Source: Amoebophrya sp. AT5.2 (taxonomy: Eukaryota; Sar; Dinophyceae; Syndiniales; Amoebophryaceae). From it: a DNA stretch of 10,511 bases. Every line of letters starts with the position of its first letter. The stretch's first letter is position 1. Both the position numbers and the translations under genes were made by a program. Below the pieces are notes generated by a model. That model saw only the letters and a list, made by a program, of their open reading frames with translations, did no database searches and had not been told where the DNA came from. Where the stretch lies: NCBI GenBank assembly GCA_005223375.1, contig RXOD01006381.1:1-10511 (forward strand), read 5' to 3'. Positions 1 to 7,000 of this stretch are shown here, in pieces.

Positions 1-473
1 GTCGCGGCCGCCGGTGTCTGCGCTGTTCTTGTGGTCACCACGGTCCGTGTCCAGGCGTGGTTCTTCGCTTGTTTGCACCAAAGCCATACTGTTCGTCTCT
101 CGACAGGAATAGCAGCCAGGGCGGGGAAAGCAAATCAACTACACTAAAAAAGGATTTCCTGCTACAATTACAAGCCAGCCTTCTTATGTCTGTAGGAGCG
201 GAAGGTTCCACCAATCGTGAACAGAAATTACAGACGAGCACGAGCGGATCTCTGCACTGCAACGAGAGGCACTTTTTGCTAGCTGTTGCTGTCTGGGTGG
301 ATTGGGACTGCGTGCTGCCGGAAGAGAACAGCAAGTAGTACAGTGTATTTCTAGTACAGTGATCCACGTGTATTTCTACGTAGTACGATCTTCTAGAACA
401 ACACGGCTGGTGAAGGTGATCTTCGGCTCCGACTGTCTCTGGATTTTCATCTTCAACGTACGTGATCGTTGCC
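1..473. other. Region without a supported gene, downstream of the transporter
   Basis: I see no recognisable protein or RNA gene here. The stretch lies just 3' of the transporter stop codon (TGA, minus strand, 474-476) and may hold its 3' untranslated region. A minus-strand open frame of 153 codons (35-496) overlaps the last 23 bases of the transporter in another frame. Its product is Ser/Cys/Arg-rich with no domain I recognise. The first roughly 60 bases are GC-rich, like the exons of this window, and stay open on both strands, so they could be the edge of an exon of a neighbouring gene, but this cannot be decided here. A short two-copy repeat lies at 343-386. Confidence 0.5.
343..386. repeat. 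Short two-copy direct repeat (GTGTATTTCTA)
   Basis: GTGTATTTCTA occurs at 343-353 and again at 368-378, a spacing of 25 bases. Each copy is followed within a few bases by GTAC, so the repeated unit is approximately GTGTATTTCTA-n-GTAC. It lies in the AT-richer stretch downstream of the transporter gene. No function is evident. Confidence 0.5.
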
Positions 474-3125
474 TCATTCGAGCGCTGCGAATTCATTCCG
501 CGGCGCGCCCAGAACTATGTTACTGATCGCAGCTTTATTTTGCTGCACAGGAAGTGTTTCTACTTGTTCTGGTAGTGGCCGCGAACCAGCTCTTCCTCGT
601 TCTTCACTCATATTTCTCAAAATCACCCCCGTTCCTCCGGCGCTACCACTACCACCTGCCTCCACATCCTCCAGTCCTCGTGCAAAATGCTGCAGCGCCT
701 CGTCCTCGCCGTGCTCTGTGCCGCTTTCCCGTCTCCTTGCCTCCTCCTCGCATTTTCGCTTGTCGCGTGGGAAGGTCTTGTACATGAAACACCACGTGAT
801 GAGGCAGATTCCCCAACACCACACGCCCAATCCGGTCAACGCAGTGCTCAGGGAGGCGATGTTAGTTGCCGTCTGAAGATCCCCGTCGTGGCCGCGAGCC
901 CGAGCCGCCGCCGCAGCGTCCTTTGAAGCTGATGTTTTTGTGTCGACAGCATGATCGTCCCCCGCACCTCCTGCGCCCGCTCCCCTGCTGGCCCCCGCGA
1001 CGATGATGTTGTACCCGTACCACTCGCTGACAAGGCCCACCACGGGCGTACCCAGGAAGGCCCCGAACGTGATCTCGATCAGCATCCAGATAGCGACGAT
1101 CTGCGCCCGCTCGTGGGGCTGCGAAACCAGCTCCGCGCAAATGGGCTTGTTCGCCGCCACCGAGCACCACGTGGCGGAGAGGAAGAACAAAAACCCTATC
1201 ACGATGGCCGCGTAGTACGAAAAAGAGGACGCATGAAGACCACCATCGGAGGAGGTACTACCGCCGACGGGCCGCACGAGGAAGCTGTGGTCGAGCAACA
1301 GGTACCAGAGCGGGATGCCGAGGAAGACGCTCGTTTGCGCCACGGCGATCCGGCCGTAGTTGTGCGGCACCAGCCTTGCCCCGAGGTCTCCCAGCCACCC
1401 GCCGAGGAGGGAGCCGAAGATGCCGCCAGTGTGCGTGATCGCCACAATGCTCGCAGCCGCAGCTGTGTCGAAGCCCAGCGTCTCCCAGTACATATTCAAA
1501 AATCCCATCGCGAGCCAGGGCGTGCCGCCAGCGATGCCCTGCGCAATCAAAACCAAAAATGACGGGATGGCCGTGATTTTTCTCACCGTCTGCCAGGTGC
1601 GGCGAACAAACGAGATCTTCGTGCTTGATGTTGATGTGCTCCTGCCCTCGGGCGGGAGCTCTTTTCCATAGTCCGGCGGTACGTACGTCGCAATCAGCGG
1701 CACGCAGAGGCCGAGCGTCGCCACCGAAACCAGCACGTAGTAGTGCCACCACAGAAGCGCACTGCCCGTTGTCTGTAAGGGGTCCCCGGAGGACGCGAGG
1801 AGATGAGGCGCATCAACAGCATCTGCTGAACTTCCTGTGGCTGCAGCCCCGGTTCCCGTAGTTCCGGCACGGATGACCAGGTAGGAGATGCAAATGCGCG
1901 CGACGCTCATCGTCGCTCCCAGCATCCCGAACGCCTTGCCCCGGTCCGCCTCGTCGGTTTGCTCCGCCAGGATCGCCTGCGCCAGCGGTGTGCACCCCGC
2001 CATCGCTAATCCGTTCACGAAGCGCAAGGCGAGCTGGGGCCGCAGTCCGCTGCAGAACGGCATGCAGCCGGTGCACAGCGCCCACGCGCCCGCCGCAGCG
2101 AGCAACAGGTCGCGAGCCCCCCGCTGCGGCAGAAACGAGCCCCAGACTTAGAGCTTGAAAAAAACCAAGGTCCTGGGCGTCCAGGTCGCGTAGGTTTATC
2201 TTAGTACTTCATGTACTTATCTTCCGTTCTCAGTAGATCCCTTCTGGCATCTTCTCCGATCTCTTATGGTAGTCATCACCCAGCGACATGCGACTGAGAA
2301 GGGCACACGCACATCAGGGGAGCCGATAGGCTAGGTTCTCTTCCGTTCAAAACCGACACCAGCATCAGGCACCCGCTGGCTTCCCCTTCCCATGGCTGCA
2401 ATGAATTTGATGAGATCGGGACGGGGAGGACCACTTCAGCATCACGGACGGAACGACGCAGCCCTCTGGTTCTCGTGTGGACCATTGATTTACTTACGTC
2501 AGAACCCATGCTGCCGGTCCTAGACCTAGAAGTGAGTCCCTGTTAAACTTGAAGCGGAAAGCCTACTACGCAACTCCTGTCGGCAAACCTACACCGTGAC
2601 CGGGGGCCTGAACCTCGCTTTTTCCAACTCTTAACAGACCGGCAGCGCAAGCGCGAACCCGAGGGACTGGCACATCTGGAGCAGCCCGAGGGACGAAGGC
2701 GAGTACCCGAAATCCTGCTCCATGGCCTTGAACGAGGAGGCGAGCAAAGCGCCGTCGGCAGCATCCACGGTGGCGACAAATATCATCACCAGCCGGATGC
2801 CATCCTCCGAGGCACGATCCCAACGGTCCCGGAGCTGCAGACCGCTCTTCTTGTTATTTCCCTGACTTGCGGTGAATCTTCTGGGCGGGGTGGGGGCCGT
2901 GGTCACGTCCGCGCTCTTCATCTTCTTGGTGGCGCTTAGTACTCGTGACGTCTCCCTTGTTTCCTCCTCGCTTGCTCCCGAGGACACGTTGTCAGAAACC
3001 CTTCCAACGGCCACTGCCTCGCTGGGCACCACTTCCGCCGCTACCTTCCAGGGTGGGCCATAGTGCGCAGTCTGGTGACCAGCAGCCCCGCGAGGTGACG
3101 AAACGCCCACTGACCGGAGCGGCAT
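474..3125 (-). CDS. Major facilitator superfamily transporter (spinster-like), two exons
   Basis: Exon 1 is 3125-2640 and exon 2 is 2147-474, giving about 719 residues. The protein is a 12-helix MFS secondary transporter; the substrate is not predictable. A 108-residue hydrophilic N-terminus precedes TM1 (about 109-132, with D-A-A-D-G in it) and TM2 (about 145-163). The PVWGSFLPQRGARD stretch at 162-175 is the loop 2-3 signature (family pattern GxLaDrxGrr), here without its usual Asp. TM3-6 lie at about 178-316. A Pro/Ser-rich central loop follows, then TM7-9 at about 358-447 with a second signature GSLLGGWLGDLGAR at 407-420. TM10-12 lie at about 475-616, with a roughly 45-residue Ala/Gly-rich insert between TM11 and TM12. 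A hydrophilic tail of about 100 residues ends in NEFAALE. I chose the first ATG (3125-3123); the open frame continues further upstream but without ATG. Spinster-like affinity rests on the TM1 and loop pattern only. The intron cuts the loop signature. Confidence 0.85.
2143..2147 (-). repeat. Putative target-site duplication GTCTG, exon 2 copy
   Basis: GTCTG on the minus strand directly follows the outer end of the inverted repeat. The identical partner lies at 2635-2639. One copy is retained in the spliced message as the Val-Trp codons. Confidence 0.7.
2148..2200 (+). repeat. Terminal inverted repeat of the introner, 3' (acceptor) end
   Basis: Read on the plus strand from 2148 it begins TTAGAGCTTGAAAAAAACC and includes GTAGGTTT near 2190-2197. 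It pairs with the inverted repeat at 2582-2634. By hand alignment with gaps I count about 39 identical positions in 57 columns. Confidence 0.78.
2582..2634 (-). repeat. Terminal inverted repeat of the introner, 5' (donor) end
   Basis: Read on the minus strand from 2634 it begins TTAAGAGTTGGAAAAAGC and includes GTAGGTTT about 43 bases in. This is the partner of the repeat at 2148-2200. The strongest agreement is in the outer 17 bases and in the inner block GTAGGTTT. Confidence 0.78.
2635..2639 (-). repeat. Putative target-site duplication GTCTG, exon 1 copy
   Basis: GTCTG on the minus strand directly precedes the other inverted repeat (starting at 2634). It is the exact partner of 2143-2147. 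Confidence 0.7.
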
Positions 3126-3645
3126 CCCGTTCCCGATCGAGCAGCCAGGGCCCAAAGAATGGAACAGGAAGAAGAAGAACCCTGCCTTGTTACTTAATTG
3201 CAGAAGAAAAGTAAGTTTCTTGAAAACCAACGATGACGGCTTGGGCCGCCGACAACTCGCACCAGTTGAATTTATCGTTATCCGATAGAAGGGGTAGACG
3301 TAGATATAGAAGCAGATGCAGAAGGATTAGGAACTAAGTACTTACTTAAAAGGACCACAACCCCGAGAACATTCAGCGAAAACCAATGCTGTTCACGGAT
3401 TCACAAAGTGGAGGAACTCGTTGGAGGAGGACGCTGCGTTCCGGGATGTTCGCTCCTCCTCTTCTTGTACACACACGAAAATCTCGCGTTGGCGTTTATT
3501 TTTAAAAAAAATATGGAAGGGTCTTTGTCTTTTCATCGGGGCTTCGTGGGTGCGATGCTTGGGTCTATGTGTTGCTGTTTCGCAACATGGAAGCCTTTAT
3601 GCCCATCTGCCGGAAGCGCCGGAACTGTTCCGAATAAGAAACGCT
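3126..3645. other. Spacer between the deubiquitinase stop and the transporter start
   Basis: 520 bases with no supported gene. It should hold the 3' untranslated region of the deubiquitinase gene and the 5' leader of the transporter. On the minus strand the leader has pyrimidine-rich runs: the TTC runs at 3165-3175 and the stretch ACTTTTCTTCTGCAATTAAG at about 3192-3211, which would suit a trans- or cis-splice acceptor. A purine-rich stretch with loosely repeated GTAGA/GCAGA units lies at about 3295-3330, and the palindrome AAGTACTT is nearby. An open frame of 99 codons on the plus strand (3408-3707) lacks an ATG start and shows no domain. Confidence 0.5.
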
Positions 3646-5940
3646 TCACATCACCACACATTTGTCCTGCTTTTTGTTTTTGCTCTTTTTCCCTGAAGTT
3701 CCGGTAGCTCCAGCGGGCGCGGTCGTGCCTCTACCCGCGCCGCGATTGTCGCCGGGAGCTGCGCGGCCGGGGGCGACGGCGCCCCCCCGCGGAGTGGATG
3801 AAGAGCTTGAGCTTCCCTGCCCGTAGTTCCGCAAGCGGGGGTCAACCGCCCGGGGAGAGGCCGGCCGCTGTGCTGGTACTAGTTGTCCCGCCGGCCCCCC
3901 ACCTCGCGGCGAACCTAGCACCCCACGAGGACCCGGATACGGATAATTGGGATTGCTCCTGCTTCCCACGCCCCCCCTTTTTTCAACAGCAGCTCGTCTT
4001 TCCTGCTCCGCCTCTGCTTCTGCCTCTGCCTCCTCCTGCTCGGCCAGTCGCATGGCCAGCTGGCGGTCCGCCTCCTCTCTCCGCTGCGCCTCCCGCTCTC
4101 CGCGGCTTCGGAAACAGTGGTCCACGTACAGGGTGTCACCGTCGACCTCTGTGATGCGCTCCCACACGTTCTGTTGGTCCAACAGAAACGCCTCGTCCGT
4201 GTTCAAACTGTACAGCTGCCCCTCCACCATGTAAATCACCGAGAAGTGGCAATTCCGCAGCAGGACGCTCAAAGTGTCCTTCACCACCTTGTCGTGCAGC
4301 CGGATGAGCCCCGCGTACGTAAACTGCGCCGCCGTCTTGTCCAGCCAGCGCTGCAGCTGCAGACACTCCTCGGAAAGCGACGCCTCCGTGCTGTCCACCA
4401 AATTTTCCTGCTCCGTGTCTTGTTCTTGTGCGTCGTGGTCCACTTGCTCTTGTCCGACATGGCCTTCGCGGTTGACGTGCCCGCCGCCACTCGTCCCGGA
4501 CGAAGCACAAGAACCGGCGGCCAACTTTTTCTGCATTGCTTCGATTTTGTCTTGGAGGGTGAACACCTTTTCCACCACCTGATTGTAGCTCTTTCCGCGC
4601 GTCACCACGGCGTCGTAGCAGGGATCGGACTTTGGACAAATCCACCCGTGGTACAAATCGATGTCAAACAAATCGAACACGGAGAGCTCCTCCGTGAACT
4701 CAAAGCAATCCACGTCCTCGAAGTGCACGTTCACGTCGAGGCCCCGACAAAGCTTCGGCAGAATGCGGAACACTCCGTCCCAAATCATCGACGAGGCGTC
4801 CGCCTGCTGCTCGTTGTCGGGGGAGTTTTCGTTCTTGTGGAGGTTCGTGTGGAGGTTTTCGTCCGTCGGCGATGCTGGAGCGGAGGACCCGGGAGAAGAG
4901 GCCTGCTTAAGACGGGTGATTCTGTTCAGAGCGAGGTTCGCGAGAATTTGCACCAGCTGCTGGAACGAAACCTCATCTCTTTGGGGACGAGGACGCTGCG
5001 TCGCCTGCTGCTTTTCTGATGGCACTGGGCGGGCGCCTACTCTGTTCGTTGTCCGTGGGGACGCAGCTGCAGCTGTTGTTTTTGATGCCGACGGTGGCTC
5101 CAGCTCGAGCAGCCGCATCAGTTGGCTGTCGCGGAGGAGGAGTACGTTGCAAATGGCGAGGAAGGGGCAGGGACCATTCGCGCTCTGCATCAGTATCGGC
5201 CGAAAAAAGTTTTTTTCCTTATTTTTGAAAAGAATCCACTTCACCGGGAAAACTTCCTTTTGTAACTCCTCGAAAGAAGATGACGTCGTGGCCGCGCTCC
5301 TCCGCGCGACAACTTCTTGTTGGGTTAATACCTCGGAAGAACATGCCTTCGCCGACGATGCAGCTTTCATCTCGCACGTCTGGCCCACAGGCGACGGCTG
5401 GGCTTGTGGTGGACCCGCACTACCATCTGTTTGTGTTTTCGCTGGACGTTCTGGCACAATGTCGGCCCCCAGACGAGCTTTTCCATGCTCGCCTTCGCCT
5501 TCGCCCTCGTCGCGGCCGCGGGCCAGAGAATCTTTTGAATCCTTGCTCGCGACGTCCCGAAACGCAGTGAGCAGCGCACTTCGAGCTTCTGCGATCTTCA
5601 TGTCGCTTCGCGGCGGTGCTGACGAGGATGAAGATCCTCCTTGTTGCCCGCGGCCTCCGGCAGAAAACATTTGCCGGACAGCTTCCGCAATGTTTTTGTC
5701 GGTCGTCACCGGCGTCAGCTCCCCGATTTCTTCGTCTTGAACGAGGACCTCCTGGATCGTCGGCGTGCTAGCTGCACCACCGCGACCCGAGGATCGGGAG
5801 GCCGGAGAAAACGTCTCCCTTGTTTCCGCAGCACGATTCGATGGTGCTGGGGGCGAGCCCCGGGTGGGCGATGAGGATGTTGAGGCCGCACCCGACTTCC
5901 GAGATGGAGTGGCGCAGGACGCATTTTTCGGAGACGACAT
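3646..5940 (-). CDS. MINDY-1/2 (FAM63) family deubiquitinase with MIU helix and CaaX box
   Basis: Single exon, 764 residues. The MINDY family consists of cysteine proteases that trim Lys48-linked polyubiquitin. The first about 225 residues are Ser/Ala/Arg-rich and probably disordered. The catalytic domain spans about 229-610. It holds the MQSANGPCPFLAICN motif, with oxyanion Gln at about 252 and nucleophile Cys at about 258, and RNCHFSVIYM with catalytic His at about 565. Family blocks GLDVNVHF, FDLFDIDLYHGW, SYNQVVEK, AAQFTYAGL and VDGDTLYVD also occur. Three low-complexity inserts (about 282-319, 346-384 and 470-520) lengthen the domain, so the protein is longer than human MINDY-1. ADRQLAMRLAEQEE (about 624-637) fits a ubiquitin-binding MIU helix and runs into an (EA)n stretch. 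The tail ends KKSKNKKQDKCVVM, a polybasic CaaX box predicting farnesylation. The start is the first ATG; the frame extends 24 codons upstream to a stop, without ATG. Confidence 0.94.
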   Translation of the reverse strand: MSSPKNASCATPSRKSGAASTSSSPTRGSPPAPSNRAAETRETFSPASRSSGRGGAASTPTIQEVLVQDEEIGELTPVTTDKNIAEAVRQMFSAGGRGQQGGSSSSSAPPRSDMKIAEARSALLTAFRDVASKDSKDSLARGRDEGEGEGEHGKARLGADIVPERPAKTQTDGSAGPPQAQPSPVGQTCEMKAASSAKACSSEVLTQQEVVARRSAATTSSSFEELQKEVFPVKWILFKNKEKNFFRPILMQSANGPCPFLAICNVLLLRDSQLMRLLELEPPSASKTTAAAASPRTTNRVGARPVPSEKQQATQRPRPQRDEVSFQQLVQILANLALNRITRLKQASSPGSSAPASPTDENLHTNLHKNENSPDNEQQADASSMIWDGVFRILPKLCRGLDVNVHFEDVDCFEFTEELSVFDLFDIDLYHGWICPKSDPCYDAVVTRGKSYNQVVEKVFTLQDKIEAMQKKLAAGSCASSGTSGGGHVNREGHVGQEQVDHDAQEQDTEQENLVDSTEASLSEECLQLQRWLDKTAAQFTYAGLIRLHDKVVKDTLSVLLRNCHFSVIYMVEGQLYSLNTDEAFLLDQQNVWERITEVDGDTLYVDHCFRSRGEREAQRREEADRQLAMRLAEQEEAEAEAEAEQERRAAVEKRGGVGSRSNPNYPYPGPRGVLGSPRGGGPAGQLVPAQRPASPRAVDPRLRNYGQGSSSSSSTPRGGAVAPGRAAPGDNRGAGRGTTAPAGATGTSGKKSKNKKQDKCVVM

Positions 5941-7000
5941 TGATGAAGATACGGAGGATCGAGGACGCACGCTAGTCGTGTCTACCCGCGAGCGGCGCAA
6001 GGGAAGCCTCACACTCTACTTCACAACTCACTGGAACTTTATAATTTCTCTAGTACTGCTTGTTGTGCTTGTATCAGAAAAAAAACATAATACCAATCTC
6101 TCGCTGTATGTGTATTTCAATAGATTCTTCCTCTTCGATACGCGGCGCTAGAAAGGCCACCGAGGACGATGAGGACTCGAGCCGCGTAAGCCAAGTTTAA
6201 CTTTAATGATGTGGCTTCCTCGATCTTCTATCGGTTCGGTTCGTGGTTTTCGGTTTTGGCCTTTTGCCGTAATCAATCTCTCATCTCTCTCTTTACTTCA
6301 GCTGGGAGTTCGAAGCGAGTGAGCCCCAATCAAACGGAAAACAGAAGCACCATCTTGTTTGCGCCAGTGACGTCAGTTCCGTATCCGTTTGATCCGGCAT
6401 ATTAACGCTCGCTTTCGTGTTCGTGACTCCTGGAGGTAGGATCTAGACCTACTTTGGTATTTCGTATTTTTTTTTATCCAGTCGGGCTGACTCGACAGTG
6501 TTACCTGCCACGCAACTCTCATTCATACCAATAAATCTACATAACATCGCCGCACCATCAACGAGATGACTCTAAAGGCTCCTCGGTGGGAAATTGTCCA
6601 GCTTTTCGGATTGCTGAAGACAGTAACTGGTCGGGCACCTCTATTAATTTCTTCCTTCTGTCTTATTGACAGACTTGTCGCGTTCGTACTTCATTCATTC
6701 ATTTATCTTATTGAGTTCGGTCGCCCCTTCCTTCGGGAAACGGCTCCGCTGCACATGCTTTCCTGTGAAATTCAATGTGGTCTACTATTACTTGCTTCCA
6801 TATCCATATTAACGACGACGTCATATCATTCTGCTGCGTATCTTGGTTGTCGCCAATTGCCGCTCGCGTTTCACTTCGTATCTCATTGATTTTTCTTCTC
6901 AACATTGAAAATGGGTTGCAGAGATAGCGTTGGGAAAACAGGATCGATTTGATGAGATCATGCCCATTGTCGTGCGCAGCACGATGGTTAAACTTTGTTC
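5941..7000. other. Spacer between Prp6 stop and deubiquitinase start
   Basis: 1060 bases without a supported gene, clearly more AT-rich than the flanking exons. It should contain the Prp6 3' untranslated region and the leader of the deubiquitinase gene. On the minus strand a run of eight T followed by CTGATACAAG (about 6086-6068) is a plausible splice or trans-splice acceptor about 130 bases before the deubiquitinase ATG. A near-palindrome GTAGG-7 nt-CCTAC lies at 6435-6451, and a small CATT repeat at about 6690-6703. A minus-strand frame of 98 codons (6708-7004) starts on an ATGA overlapping the Prp6 stop, but it has no recognisable domain. I see no tRNA-like or spliced-leader sequence. Confidence 0.5.
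6068..6086 (-). promoter_or_regulatory. Possible splice/trans-splice acceptor upstream of the deubiquitinase
   Basis: On the minus strand, TGTTTTTTTTCTGATACAAG is a polypyrimidine tract followed by AG, about 130 bases upstream of the ATG at 5940. Dinoflagellate mRNAs receive a trans-spliced 22-nt leader at such AG sites. Whether this one is used cannot be told from the sequence, and other AG sites lie closer to the start. Confidence 0.25.

Larger units (their letters stand above)
2148..2639 (-). mobile_element. Introner-like non-canonical intron with terminal inverted repeats
   Basis: This 492-nt intron interrupts the transporter between CCG (Pro) and GTC (Val) in the loop 2-3 signature. The exon copy GTCTG (2639-2635, minus) is repeated at 2147-2143. 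Because of this shared 5-mer the exact cut is ambiguous, but none of the six possible placements gives GT-AG; the choices include GT-AA and TC-AG. Between the repeats sits a 487-bp element (2634-2148) whose two ends are imperfect inverted repeats of about 53 bp. Removing it plus one repeat copy gives an uninterrupted signature (Pro-Val-Trp-Gly-Ser) in frame. Stops occur in the intron right after the boundary (TGT TAA). The element encodes no protein I recognise, so it resembles a non-autonomous, MITE-like element that acts as an intron, as described for introners in dinoflagellates. Confidence 0.82.

Noticed and set aside
35..496. 153-codon minus-strand frame overlapping the end of the transporter
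   Set aside because: It has an ATG, but the product has no recognisable domain, lies in AT-richer sequence and overlaps the transporter tail in another frame. Treated as untranslated or intergenic.
3126..3230. Upstream extension of the transporter frame beginning with TTG
   Set aside because: No ATG is found in the extension, and it is a low-complexity pyrimidine-rich leader (a Phe run). The ATG at 3125 is the first usable start.
4661..5740. Long plus-strand open frame (359 codons) opposite the deubiquitinase gene, and a second one at 4117-5019
   Set aside because: Both are mirrors of GC-rich, Ser/Ala-rich coding sequence on the minus strand. Their products show no domain, whereas the minus strand encodes intact MINDY motifs.
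5941..6012. Upstream extension of the deubiquitinase frame beginning with GTG
   Set aside because: GTG is not a usual eukaryotic start and an in-frame TAG lies just upstream. The first ATG at 5940 is preferred. An upstream exon joined in frame cannot be excluded.
6435..6451. Near-palindrome GTAGG-ATCTAGA-CCTAC in the spacer, with GTAGG as in the introner ends
   Set aside because: Only five paired bases and no partner or flanking duplication. It is not enough to call a second mobile element.
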